Below, piece after piece: positions 9,042-18,129 of a DNA stretch of 64,000 nt. Origin of the DNA: Pedobacter rhodius (GTDB taxonomy: Bacteria > Bacteroidota > Bacteroidia > Sphingobacteriales > Sphingobacteriaceae); the NCBI RefSeq assembly GCF_027213645.1, contig NZ_JAPWGL010000001.1, forward strand, positions 868,001 through 932,000. The letters are read 5' to 3'. The notes beneath the pieces are model-generated. The model saw only the letters and a program-made list of their open reading frames with translations. It was not told where the DNA came from and did no database searches. Each line of letters begins with the position of its first letter. Within the stretch, counting starts at the first letter, position 1. The translations under genes were made by a program, and so were the position numbers.

Positions 9042-9929
9042 ATGAAAAAATACGCCCTGATTCCAATTTTAATCTCGCTTTCATTGTCTTCATTCGCTCA
9101 ATCTTCGAATCAAATTTTTATTCAGGACAGTTTGAAGTTAATTTCCTCACAATTTAAATTTACAGAAGGTGCTTCGGTTGATAAGCAGGGAAATGTGTTT
9201 TTTACCGACCAGCCAAATGATAAAATCTGGAAATACGATATCAATGGACAACTGAGTTTGTTTATGGATAAATCTGGCCGGGCTAACGGAACTTATTTCG
9301 ATAAAAAAGGTAATCTGATTGTTTGTGCTGATGAAAATAACCAAATCTGGTCTATCGATAAAAACAAAAAGATAACGATTCTATTTTCCGATTTTGAAAG
9401 CAAAAGGGTTAATGGCCCGAATGATATCTGGCTGGATGCAAAGGGAGGAATTTACTTTACCGATCCCTACTACCAGCGTGATTACTGGGCCAGGCAAAAG
9501 CCTGAGCTTAATGGAGAAAAGGTTTACTATCTTCCGAAAGGAAAGAAAACTGCAGTTGTAGTCGCCGATGATTTTAAACGACCAAATGGAATTGTGGGTA
9601 CACCTGACGGGAAATATCTTTATATTGCAGATAGGGTTGCGGACGTAACTTATCGGTACGAGATTAACAAAGACGCATCGCTGAGCAATCGCAAACTTCT
9701 TCTTAAACAAGGTTCGGATGGGATGACACTGGACAGCGATGGAAATATTTATATTACCGGAAAAGGTGTTGATATTTACAAGCCAACCGGCGAAAAAACC
9801 GGGCATATTGATGTGCCTGAGAACTGGTGCGGCAACATCTGTTTTGGCGGCAAAAATCGGAATATACTTTTCATAACGGCATCAAAATCTATTTATATGA
9901 TTCCAACAACAGCAAAAGGCGTGGAATAA
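9042..9929 (+). CDS. SMP-30/gluconolactonase-like exported protein
   Basis: A 295-residue protein starting at the ATG at 9042, which places the signal peptide MKKYALIPILISLSLSSFAQ at the N-terminus; the longer frame from 9009 adds 11 residues with no support. The body has six-bladed propeller features of the SMP-30/gluconolactonase/LRE family: FTEGASVDKQGNVFFTD, GPNDIWLDAKGGIYFTDPYY and RPNGIVGTPDGKYLYIAD, where the acidic and Asn residues bind the divalent metal. Members hydrolyse sugar lactones or other lactones. The substrate is unknown; the export signal points to a periplasmic enzyme. No partner gene lies close by. Confidence 0.85.
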   Translation: MKKYALIPILISLSLSSFAQSSNQIFIQDSLKLISSQFKFTEGASVDKQGNVFFTDQPNDKIWKYDINGQLSLFMDKSGRANGTYFDKKGNLIVCADENNQIWSIDKNKKITILFSDFESKRVNGPNDIWLDAKGGIYFTDPYYQRDYWARQKPELNGEKVYYLPKGKKTAVVVADDFKRPNGIVGTPDGKYLYIADRVADVTYRYEINKDASLSNRKLLLKQGSDGMTLDSDGNIYITGKGVDIYKPTGEKTGHIDVPENWCGNICFGGKNRNILFITASKSIYMIPTTAKGVE

Positions 9930-10013
9930 AATAAATAAGATTGTATCAAAGTTTCAGGCATTCATCCACGAAAAATTAGATTTTTAATGGTCGTCATTCC
10001 TGATTTAATTGCG

Positions 10014-10132
10014 AATCCTAATGCAAAATATTCTAACTCCCCGGTCTGTGGCTCACAGACCGGAATCAATACTTAATGGTTTGTGAGCCACAAACCATTA
10101 AGTATTGACTAGAAATCCTAATGCAAAATATT
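10014..10132. repeat. Composite palindromic element flanked by 19-base direct repeats
   Basis: Two exact copies of AATCCTAATGCAAAATATT at 10014-10032 and 10114-10132 flank two hairpins: a 10-base-pair stem at 10041-10063 with loop GCT and a 20-base-pair stem at 10066-10108 with loop AGC. The cores of the hairpins, GTGGCTCAC and GTGAGCCAC, are reverse complements of each other. It lies between the ends of convergent genes, so it may also stop transcription. No coding frame is present. Confidence 0.85.
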
Positions 10133-10164
10133 ATAATTTTTAAAACTAGTTTCCCGTCATCTCG

Positions 10165-10182
10165 ATCCGATAGCTATCGGAT
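10165..10182. repeat. Dispersed 18-base palindrome
   Basis: ATCCGATAGCTATCGGAT is a perfect palindrome. Copies with one mismatch each are at 8975-8992 and 34343-34360. Each is embedded in other short repeats in gene-free DNA (here preceded by GTCATCTCG and followed by GAAGCGCAGCG). This looks like a REP-type intergenic repeat rather than an operator, because the neighbouring genes are unrelated. Confidence 0.75.
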
Positions 10183-10270
10183 GAAGCGCAGCGAAACGAC
10201 GAGAATTTAGCGCTTTAAGATTCCCGTATGCACGGGAATGACGTTATGAATATAAAATAACCACATTTTC

Positions 10271-11911
10271 TTACCCCAATCTTCTGCCTGTATTAATCAC
10301 ATTTACACCATTGAAACGAGTGGTCGCACTTCCGTGAGAGACGGCACTGGCCTGACCTGGCTGACCTTTTCCATCTGAAAAAGTTCCGCCTAAACGGTAA
10401 TCATTTTTATCACATCGCTGAACACAAGAATTCCAGAATTCCTGCGTATTTGCCTGATAAGCCGCATCTTTAAACATGCCAACAATTTTGCCTTCCTTAA
10501 TTTCGTAAGCCAATTGTGCACTGAACTGGAAGTTATAACGTTGCTGATCGATTGAGTAGGAGTTTCGGCCAAACATGTAAATGCCTTTTTCCACATTCTT
10601 AACCATATCTGCTGCACTTAAAGCTGCATTTCCCGGGGCTAATGAAACATTCGGCATTCTTTGAAACTGGATGCTGTCCCAGCTGTCTGCATAACAACAA
10701 CCTTGTGAAGCTTTTAAACCCAATATATGTGCCTGATCGCGAATGGTTTGGTAATTTACCAGAATTCCATCTTTAATGATGTCCCAATTTCCGCACTTCA
10801 CACCTTCATCATCATAACCAACGGCGCCCAAAGAACCGGTTTCTGTTTTATCGGCAAGGATATTGACTTCTTTGCTTCCAAAATTAAATTTTTTCGACTC
10901 CCATTTGTCGAGCGTCAAAAAGCTTGTGCCGGCGTAGTTTGCTTCATAACCTAAAACACGATCCAGTTCTGTCGGGTGACCAACAGATTCGTGTATGGTT
11001 AAAAATAGGTGAGAGGGATCTAAAACTAAATCGTACTTGCCTGGTGCAATCGGTTTGGCCTTAAGTTTTTCATCAACATGCACGGCTGCTTCGCGAACGT
11101 CTTCCAGGATGTCGTAGCGCTTCTTGTACATCGTTACCGGTCCGCCTTTAATTTTTTCCGAATCTTTTGGATTTAAATATTCAAAACCCATACCCATTGG
11201 TGCACTTAAAGCATTTCTGGTTTCGAACTTACCACTTGCTGAATCCGTTTTGGTTAAAGTAAAGGTTGGCCAGATTCTGTGGATATCCTGATCGATGTAA
11301 GAACCATCAGTTGAGGCAAAATATTTCTGCTCATTAATCATAAAAAGATTTGAGTTGATGTATTTTGCACCACCTTTCATGGCTTCACTGTTTACCTTTA
11401 AAAGTAAATCAACCTTATCCTTAATCGGCACTTCAAAAGCATTGATTTCGATTGGTGTTTTCCAGCTTACCTCGCCATAACCTTTTTGCGGTGCTAGCTG
11501 TACCGGTTCTTCCATTAACTTAGAATTCCCTTTTGCAATCGCAACGGCAGCTTCTGCGGCTTTGGCAATGCTGGCGTTATCAAGGTTATTGGTTGCAGCA
11601 AATCCCCAGCTTCCGTTGGCGATAACACGTACACCCAAGCCGTAAGATTCTGAATTCGAGATGTTCTCAACTCTGGTTTCCCTTGTTGCAACAACCTGAT
11701 TTAAATACCTGCCGATGCGGACATCGGCATAAGTTGCACCTTTGCTTTTTGCTGCGTTAAGCGCAACATCGGCCATTTTTTTCTTCAGGGCTACATCAAC
11801 AGGCGTTAAAGATTCTTCTACAGAAATAATTTTGCCAAAAGCAGGCATGTTGGGTATCATGGTTGCACCAAGTCCAACGCCTGTCATATATAAAAAATCT
11901 CTTCTTCTCAA
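10271..11911 (-). CDS. TldD-family metalloprotease, Tat signal (copy 3)
   Basis: A 546-residue TldD-type protein. The metal motif HESVGH is at residues 307-312, followed by PTELDRVLGYEANYAGTSF, which is conserved in all three copies here. The N-terminus MRRRDFLYMTG fits the twin-arginine pattern RRxFL followed by a hydrophobic run, so export in folded form is predicted. TldD forms a heterodimer with TldE; in E. coli the pair is cytoplasmic and trims peptides such as the microcin B17 precursor and the CcdA antitoxin. The gene lies 56 bases after a TldE gene and is the last of ten same-strand genes. The Cys that I recall as third zinc ligand in E. coli TldD seems to be Asp here (SDGKGQP). Confidence 0.9.
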   Translation of the reverse strand: MRRRDFLYMTGVGLGATMIPNMPAFGKIISVEESLTPVDVALKKKMADVALNAAKSKGATYADVRIGRYLNQVVATRETRVENISNSESYGLGVRVIANGSWGFAATNNLDNASIAKAAEAAVAIAKGNSKLMEEPVQLAPQKGYGEVSWKTPIEINAFEVPIKDKVDLLLKVNSEAMKGGAKYINSNLFMINEQKYFASTDGSYIDQDIHRIWPTFTLTKTDSASGKFETRNALSAPMGMGFEYLNPKDSEKIKGGPVTMYKKRYDILEDVREAAVHVDEKLKAKPIAPGKYDLVLDPSHLFLTIHESVGHPTELDRVLGYEANYAGTSFLTLDKWESKKFNFGSKEVNILADKTETGSLGAVGYDDEGVKCGNWDIIKDGILVNYQTIRDQAHILGLKASQGCCYADSWDSIQFQRMPNVSLAPGNAALSAADMVKNVEKGIYMFGRNSYSIDQQRYNFQFSAQLAYEIKEGKIVGMFKDAAYQANTQEFWNSCVQRCDKNDYRLGGTFSDGKGQPGQASAVSHGSATTRFNGVNVINTGRRLG

Positions 11912-11967
11912 TTTTTGAAAATTTTAATGGTCATAAAAAGGGCGGTTAATTGCCTATCTTAAATTAT

Positions 11968-13305
11968 CTAAATCGCATCCGATAAAGAGGTGAAAGTGAA
12001 ATCCCTGATTTTCAAAGGCGGCAATATGTAGTTTATATTCGATTCTGCACTGACGGTCCTTTCTGATTTTCCTAATTCCTCTAAGTTGTTGAGCATAATT
12101 ATCGGACTTTCGTTAAATCTAAAGTTTTTTACCGGAAACTTGATTTCTCCATTTTCGATGTAAAAGGTACCATCCCGGGTTAATCCTGTGAGTAGTAATG
12201 TTTGAGGATCAACAGGTCGGATGTACCATAAACGGGTTACCAGTATTCCCTTTTCAGTTCCTTTAATTAATTCTTCCAATGATTTTGTTCCGCCCTGCAT
12301 GATGGCGCCGCCCGGAGTAGGAATAGATTTGATGCCTGTTTTTTGTGCCCAATAGCGGGAAGCATACAGGTTTTTAACGATACCTTTTTCAATCCAGTTT
12401 ACTTTTTCCTGAGGGCGACCATCGCCCGACCAAACGGCTGTTGGAAGTTCCGGGTGCCAGGGATCGGAGTAAATATTTACCCTTTCATCTAACAATTGTT
12501 CTCCCATTTTTGTCTTACCGCCCGGTTTACTCATGGAGCTTCTACCTTCATCTGCACGCCTTGCATCCATATCAAAGAAAAGGTTCTCCAGCATCACCGC
12601 TACAGCTGTTGGTTCTAAAATAACGGTATACTTTCCGGGTTCTACAGCTCTGGCCGCAACAGAAGATAATGCTTTTTTTGCCGCAATTGCAGTAGCTGCT
12701 TCAGCATTTAATTTTGTAAAATCATTATAGCCTTTGGTGGCGTATCCGGAGCCCTTGCCATCTTCCGTTTTTACCGTAATATTAAAAGCCACATTAGTAT
12801 ACTTATTATACGCAAACAAACCTTTACTGTTCATCAATGCAGAAATACCCGCACTGTTGGAAAGAAAACCAGCAGCAGTTAATTTATTCGCTTTTGCTTG
12901 TTCGAGACTGGCTTGAACAGCATCTGCTCTTTCTTTTGCACCCATTTTTGCCGTAGACTCTGAAAAAGTTGGTGATTCCGGTCCATATTTCTGCGGACCC
13001 AGAAAAGGCATAAATTCAGGATTTTCTGGCGCTAATTTTGCCAATTCTTCTGACCTTCTTACCACTTTTTCTAACGAGGCATCGTCAAATTCATTGATGG
13101 TTGCGGTACCCGATTTTTTGCCAAATGCAGAAGTTACCACCAAACTATTTGTGCTGGTACCTCCACTTGTGGATACAGAGTTTCTGGCATATCGGATGTT
13201 ACCGCTATCTGCACCCGATAAATTTATTTCGCATTGCTCTGCTTTTGAGTAGCTAAGTGTTTTAGTTAAAAGTGCTTTTGCTTGCTCTTGGGTTAATATA
13301 GGCAT
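11968..13305 (-). CDS. TldE/PmbA-family protein (copy 2)
   Basis: A 445-residue protein of the TldD/PmbA family without the HExxxH motif, which marks it as the TldE-type, non-catalytic partner. The C-terminal part LLTGLTRDGTFYIENGEIKFPVKNFRFNES is the typical TldE end, nearly identical to the other copy at 15088-16404. There is no signal peptide (MPILTQEQAKALLTK), whereas the TldD partners have Tat signals. It starts 7 bases after the stop of the TldD gene at 13313-14950, so the two are probably translated together. Paired expression supports a TldD-TldE heterodimer. Confidence 0.9.
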   Translation of the reverse strand: MPILTQEQAKALLTKTLSYSKAEQCEINLSGADSGNIRYARNSVSTSGGTSTNSLVVTSAFGKKSGTATINEFDDASLEKVVRRSEELAKLAPENPEFMPFLGPQKYGPESPTFSESTAKMGAKERADAVQASLEQAKANKLTAAGFLSNSAGISALMNSKGLFAYNKYTNVAFNITVKTEDGKGSGYATKGYNDFTKLNAEAATAIAAKKALSSVAARAVEPGKYTVILEPTAVAVMLENLFFDMDARRADEGRSSMSKPGGKTKMGEQLLDERVNIYSDPWHPELPTAVWSGDGRPQEKVNWIEKGIVKNLYASRYWAQKTGIKSIPTPGGAIMQGGTKSLEELIKGTEKGILVTRLWYIRPVDPQTLLLTGLTRDGTFYIENGEIKFPVKNFRFNESPIIMLNNLEELGKSERTVSAESNINYILPPLKIRDFTFTSLSDAI

Positions 13306-13312
13306 AATTTTA

Positions 13313-14950
13313 TCAGATTTTCCTTGCGGTGTTGATCACATTAACTTTATTAAAACGTGCTGTAGCTGATCCGTGAGACACAGCACTTACTTGCATCGGT
13401 TGTCCTTTGCCATCAAAGAAAGATCCGCCCAGGCGATAGTCACTTTGGTCGCAAATTGCCACGCAGGAATTCCAGAATTCCTGCGTATTGGCCTGGTAGG
13501 CAACATCTTTAAGCATGCCCACAATTTTACCCGCTTTGATTTCGTAATAAAGCTGGCCACCGAATTGAAAATTATATCGCTGTTGATCTATAGAGAATGA
13601 GCCGTCTCCGATAATATAAATTCCTTTTTCCACATTTTTTATCTGCTCTGCAATCGTTAAAGGCTGTTTACCTGGCTGCAAAGAAATATTGGCCATACGC
13701 TGAAACTGTACATTACTCCAGTTATCGGCATAACAACATCCCTGCGAGTGTTCCAAGCCAAGTATGTGCGCCTGATCTCTGATGGCCTGATAGTTAACTA
13801 ATATACCATCTTTAATTACATCCCATTTACCACATTTCACACCTTCATCATCATAACCTACAGCCCCTAAAGAGCCTGTTTCAGTTTTATCAGCTGTAAT
13901 ATTTACCTCTTTACTGCCATAATTAAATTTTTTACTTTCCCACTTATCCAAAGTCAGGAAACTGGTTCCGGCAAAGTTGGCTTCATAACCCAAAACACGA
14001 TCCAGCTCAGTGGGATGGCCGCACGATTCGTGAATGGTTAACCATAAATGTGATGGATCTAAAACAAGGTCATATTTTCCCGGCTCTACCGATTTGGCTT
14101 TAATTTTTTCACCCACCTGTACTGCGGCCTGTTTTGCATCTTCCAGCATATCATACCTTCCTTTATATAAGGTACCTGAAGCGGTTTGTATCTTATCTTC
14201 TGCCCGGGCATTTAAGTATTCATAACCTTTGCCCATAGGGGCGCTTAACGCATTTCTTGTTTCAAATTTCCCTGTTGCTTTATCTATTTTGGTTATAAAA
14301 AAAGTCGGCCAGATGCGGTGGATATCCTGATCAATGTAAGATCCTTCGGAAGAAGCAAAATATTTTTGCTCATTAACCATAAATAAGATCGAATTGATAT
14401 AATCAGCCCCGCCTTTAATAGCAGCATCATTTACAGCCAAAAGCATATCTGCCTTTTCCTTTATGGGCACCTCGAAAGAATTTTTTTCGATTGGTGCTTT
14501 CCATGTTACTTCTCCATATCCTTTTTGCGGAGCCAGTTTAACAGGCTCACTTTGAAGGCGGCCATTTTCTTTGGCAATAGCAACGGCAAGTTCTGCGGCT
14601 TTTGCAATGCTATCTTTATCCATTTTGTCAGTCGCGGCAAAACCCCAGCAACCGTTTGCAATTACCCTGATACCAATACCATAGGATTCGGTATTTGTAA
14701 TGTTTTCAACTTTGTCTTCCCGGGTAACCACAAATTGATTAAGGTACCGGCCTACACGGACATCGGTATAAGTTGCGCCTTTAGAACGTGCAGCGTTTAA
14801 AGCGACATCTGAAAGTATTTTTTTTACTGCCGGATCAATATATTCTAAAGCCCGTTCTACAGGAATTTCGTTCCCGATAACAGGAATAGCCGGAAACATT
14901 GCAGCGGCAGCGCCGACACCGGCTAAATAAATAAAATTTCTACGTTTCAA
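13313..14950 (-). CDS. TldD-family metalloprotease, Tat signal (copy 2)
   Basis: A 545-residue paralogue of the TldD proteins at 10271 and 16407. The zinc motif reads HESCGH, so one of the variable positions is Cys rather than Val. The N-terminus MKRRNFIYLAGVGAAAAMFP is a Tat-like signal (RRNFI). The C-terminal region FFDGKGQP again has Asp where I expect the Cys ligand of E. coli TldD. It is followed by its TldE partner after 7 bases. Between it and the preceding TldE gene is a 137-base gap with an inverted repeat, which may separate two transcriptional or processing units. Confidence 0.9.
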   Translation of the reverse strand: MKRRNFIYLAGVGAAAAMFPAIPVIGNEIPVERALEYIDPAVKKILSDVALNAARSKGATYTDVRVGRYLNQFVVTREDKVENITNTESYGIGIRVIANGCWGFAATDKMDKDSIAKAAELAVAIAKENGRLQSEPVKLAPQKGYGEVTWKAPIEKNSFEVPIKEKADMLLAVNDAAIKGGADYINSILFMVNEQKYFASSEGSYIDQDIHRIWPTFFITKIDKATGKFETRNALSAPMGKGYEYLNARAEDKIQTASGTLYKGRYDMLEDAKQAAVQVGEKIKAKSVEPGKYDLVLDPSHLWLTIHESCGHPTELDRVLGYEANFAGTSFLTLDKWESKKFNYGSKEVNITADKTETGSLGAVGYDDEGVKCGKWDVIKDGILVNYQAIRDQAHILGLEHSQGCCYADNWSNVQFQRMANISLQPGKQPLTIAEQIKNVEKGIYIIGDGSFSIDQQRYNFQFGGQLYYEIKAGKIVGMLKDVAYQANTQEFWNSCVAICDQSDYRLGGSFFDGKGQPMQVSAVSHGSATARFNKVNVINTARKI

Positions 14951-15014
14951 TGTATACTTTTTTTAATGTTTTAGAATGAAGCAAAAAACCGGCATTGGTT
15001 ATCACTTAAAATTT

Positions 15015-15080
15015 GAATCGCCATTTACGTAAAGAGAAGAGTTTATTTTAAAGTCTTCTCAGAACTGGAAATGGCGATTC
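15015..15080 (-). other. Inverted repeat between tldE copy 1 and tldD copy 2
   Basis: GAATCGCCATTT at 15015-15026 is the exact complement of AAATGGCGATTC at 15069-15080, giving a 12-base-pair stem with a long internal loop. It lies in the only large gap of the tldDE array on the minus strand, just after the stop of the TldE gene. There is no T-run at its 3' side, so it looks more like an mRNA processing or stability element than a standard terminator; the role is inferred. Confidence 0.5.
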
Positions 15081-15087
15081 TGCTTAA

Positions 15088-16404
15088 TTAAATAGCGTCT
15101 GATAATGATGTAAAAGTAAAATCACGGATTTTCATCGGCGGAATTAATCCGCTTCCTGTTCTTACCGGTTTACCCAATGCTTCAACATTGTTTAGCATAA
15201 TTACCGGACTTTCATTAAACCTGAAGTTTTTAATCGGGAATTTGATTTCACCATTCTCAATATAGAAAGTACCGTCGCGGGTTAGCCCTGTTAATAATAA
15301 AGTTTGCGGGTCAACAGAACGGATGTACCAGAAACGCGTTACCAAGATGCCTTTTTCTGTGCTTTTTATAAGATCCTGTAAAGATTGATTACCGCCTTCG
15401 ATAATAACACCACGGCTAAACGGAAGGGGTTCGACACCTTTTTGGGCCGCCCAATACCTGGAATAAGCCAGGTTTTTAACCACACCTTTTTCTACCCATT
15501 GCGTTCTCTTGATTGGCAAGCCATCTCCCGACCAGGTTGATGATGGTATCTCCGGATTTAAAGGGTCAGAATAAATATTTACATTTTCAGAAAAAAGTTG
15601 TTCGCCCAAACGGGTACCACCGCCTTTTTTACTCATAAAACTACGGCCTTCATCTGCACTACGCGCATCGAAACCCCTGAACATATTGCCTAAAATATCA
15701 CTTGCGGCAAGCGGTTCCAAAATAACTGTATATTTTCCGGGCTCAATGGCTTTTGCGCCGGCCGAACCATTGGCTTTACCTGCAGCAATTTTACTAAGCG
15801 CAAGTGTATCCATTTTGGCCAGGTCGTTGAAATCTTGTTCTACATAGCCTGAACCGGTTCCTTGCTTGTTTCTTACCGTTACCGAAAAAGATACGTTTGT
15901 TCCTTTGTTGTAGGCAAATAAACCTTTCGAGTTCATTACCGCATTAAAACTTGTAGAATTTTCCAGGAAACCTGCAGCATCCAGGCCAGCTGCTTTTGAT
16001 ACGCTTAAGCTTTTACCAACCATTTCCGCCCTGGTATCGGGCGTCATAGCTGCGGTATTTGCATTGAATGTTTTCGATTCAGCAAAAGTTTGCGGGCCTA
16101 AGAGCGGCATGAACTCCGGATTTTCGGGTGCAAGCATTGCCAGTTCTTCTGCTCTTCTAACCACCTTTTCAAGCGAAGCATCATCGAATTCATTTATGGT
16201 TGCCGAACCGGTTTTTTTGCCGTAGGTTGAACTTACCCCTAAACTCATGGTGCTGATTTGTCCTGCTGTTGAAACTGCGTTACGGGCGTAACGAATGTTG
16301 CCACCATCAGAACCTCTTAAACTTACTTCGCAGAAATCGGCTTTTGAAAAGCCTACCACTTTTTTTAATATCGCCTGGGCTTCTTCTTTACTTAAAATCG
16401 CCAT
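15088..16404 (-). CDS. TldE/PmbA-family protein (copy 1)
   Basis: A 438-residue TldE-type protein, similar along its whole length to the copy at 11968-13305, with the shared C-terminus FPIKNFRFNESPVIMLNN and IRDFTFTSLSDAI. It lacks HExxxH and any export signal. It starts 2 bases after the stop of the TldD gene at 16407-18041, which indicates translational coupling. The alternating D-E-D-E-D order points to duplication of a D-E unit rather than separate acquisition. Confidence 0.9.
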   Translation of the reverse strand: MAILSKEEAQAILKKVVGFSKADFCEVSLRGSDGGNIRYARNAVSTAGQISTMSLGVSSTYGKKTGSATINEFDDASLEKVVRRAEELAMLAPENPEFMPLLGPQTFAESKTFNANTAAMTPDTRAEMVGKSLSVSKAAGLDAAGFLENSTSFNAVMNSKGLFAYNKGTNVSFSVTVRNKQGTGSGYVEQDFNDLAKMDTLALSKIAAGKANGSAGAKAIEPGKYTVILEPLAASDILGNMFRGFDARSADEGRSFMSKKGGGTRLGEQLFSENVNIYSDPLNPEIPSSTWSGDGLPIKRTQWVEKGVVKNLAYSRYWAAQKGVEPLPFSRGVIIEGGNQSLQDLIKSTEKGILVTRFWYIRSVDPQTLLLTGLTRDGTFYIENGEIKFPIKNFRFNESPVIMLNNVEALGKPVRTGSGLIPPMKIRDFTFTSLSDAI

Positions 16405-16406
16405 AA

Positions 16407-18041
16407 TTATATTTTTCTTGCTGTATTGATAACATTAACTCCATTAAATCTCGCAGTAGAACTACCGTGAGAAACTGCACTACTTTGCGAAGGCTGACCT
16501 TTTCCATCATTAAATGAGCCACCCAAACGATAATCGCTTTCATCACAAACCGCGTTGCAAGAATTCCAGAATTCTTGTGTATTGGCCTGGTAAGCTACAT
16601 CGTTTAACATACCAACGATTTTTCCTTCTTTGATTTCGTAGAAAATTTGTCCGCCGAACTGGAAATTATAACGTTGCTGGTCGATAGAAAAACTACCATC
16701 GCCAATGATATAAATGCCTTTTTCAACATTTTTAATCATATCATCAACGCTTAATTTCTCTTTACCCGGTTGAAGTGAAACATTTGGCATACGCTGAAAC
16801 TGAACATCATCCCAGCCTTGCGAATAACAACATCCGTTCGATTCTGTTAAGCCAATAATATGTGCCTGATCGCGAATGGCCTGATAACTTACCAAAATGC
16901 CATCTTTAATCAAATCCCATTTCTTACATTTTACGCCTTCATCATCATAACCAACTGCACCTAAGGAGCCGACCTGGGTTTTATCTGCAACAATATTTAC
17001 TTTATCGCTGCCAAATTTGAACTTTTTCGATTCCCATTTATCCAGGGTTAAGAAACTTGTACCTGCGTAATTTGCTTCGTAACCCAACACACGGTCCAGT
17101 TCAGTCGGGTGACCAACGGATTCGTGAATGGTTAACCAAAGGTGGGAAGGATCTAAAACCAGGTCATATTTACCTGGCTCAACCGATTTTGCCTTGATTT
17201 TCTCTGAAGCCACACGTGCAGCCTCTTTAACATCTTCAAGCATATCGTAACGGCCTTTGTAGCGGGTTACAATGCCACTTACTTTATCTTCCGGACGTGC
17301 ATGCATATACTCATAACCTTTACCCATCGGCGAACTTAAGGAGTTTCGGGTTTTGAACTGGCCCGATGCCCTGTCGATTCTGGTTACATTGAAATTTGGA
17401 TAAATGCGATGAACATCCTGATCGATGTAAGAGCCATCAGTAGAGGCAAAATATTTTTGTTCGTTAACGGCAAAAATTACGGAGTTAACAAAGTTAGCGC
17501 CGTTTTGCATGGCAATGTCGTTCACATTCAAAAGCAAGTCTACTTTCTCTTTAACAGGAACTTCAAAAGCATTAATCTCAATAGGCGTTTTCCAGCTTAC
17601 CTCCCCATAACCTTTTTGAGGGGCTAATTGAACGGGTTCGCCCTGAATTTTTGAATTGGCCTTTGCAACGGCAACAGCTTGTTCTGCGGCCTTTGCGATA
17701 GCATCTTTAGTTACATTGTTGGTTGCTGCAAAACCCCAGCATCCGTTGGCCAAAACACGTATGCCGACACCATAAGATTCAGTATTGGCTACGCCCTGAA
17801 CACGCTTTTCTCGGGTTGCAACGAACTGATTCAGGTAACGGCCGATGCGGATATCGGCATAGGTTGCGCCTTTGGATTTTGCAGCATTTAATGCAACATC
17901 GGCCAGTTCTTTTTTAATCTTCACATCAACTCCGTCCAGCGCCTGCAGAGGGTCTATGGGAGTTCCGAATGCGGAAAGGTCGGGAAGCAGCAAAGCGCCC
18001 ATACCCATTCCGGATAAATAGAGGAAATCTTTTCTTTTCAA
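16407..18041 (-). CDS. TldD-family metalloprotease (copy 1)
   Basis: A 544-residue TldD-type protein with HESVGH as the metal motif. The N-terminus MKRKDFLYLSGMGMGALLLP resembles the Tat signals of its paralogues, but the twin-arginine position reads Lys-Arg-Lys, so Tat export is less certain. It is the first of the five Tld genes and starts 88 bases after the stop of the membrane protein gene at 18130-19917, on the same strand. Position and spacing suggest it is transcribed with the MoxR-DUF58 genes upstream. The Asp-for-Cys change at the presumed third metal ligand (NDGKGQP) is shared with the other copies. Confidence 0.88.
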   Translation of the reverse strand: MKRKDFLYLSGMGMGALLLPDLSAFGTPIDPLQALDGVDVKIKKELADVALNAAKSKGATYADIRIGRYLNQFVATREKRVQGVANTESYGVGIRVLANGCWGFAATNNVTKDAIAKAAEQAVAVAKANSKIQGEPVQLAPQKGYGEVSWKTPIEINAFEVPVKEKVDLLLNVNDIAMQNGANFVNSVIFAVNEQKYFASTDGSYIDQDVHRIYPNFNVTRIDRASGQFKTRNSLSSPMGKGYEYMHARPEDKVSGIVTRYKGRYDMLEDVKEAARVASEKIKAKSVEPGKYDLVLDPSHLWLTIHESVGHPTELDRVLGYEANYAGTSFLTLDKWESKKFKFGSDKVNIVADKTQVGSLGAVGYDDEGVKCKKWDLIKDGILVSYQAIRDQAHIIGLTESNGCCYSQGWDDVQFQRMPNVSLQPGKEKLSVDDMIKNVEKGIYIIGDGSFSIDQQRYNFQFGGQIFYEIKEGKIVGMLNDVAYQANTQEFWNSCNAVCDESDYRLGGSFNDGKGQPSQSSAVSHGSSTARFNGVNVINTARKI

Positions 18042-18129
18042 TTGGTTCAGTTTAGGTGATTTACGATTCCAATATAGCCAATTATGCGTTAAAATGGCTA
18101 CTTGGTTTATAACATTTTAGTTTCAAAAG

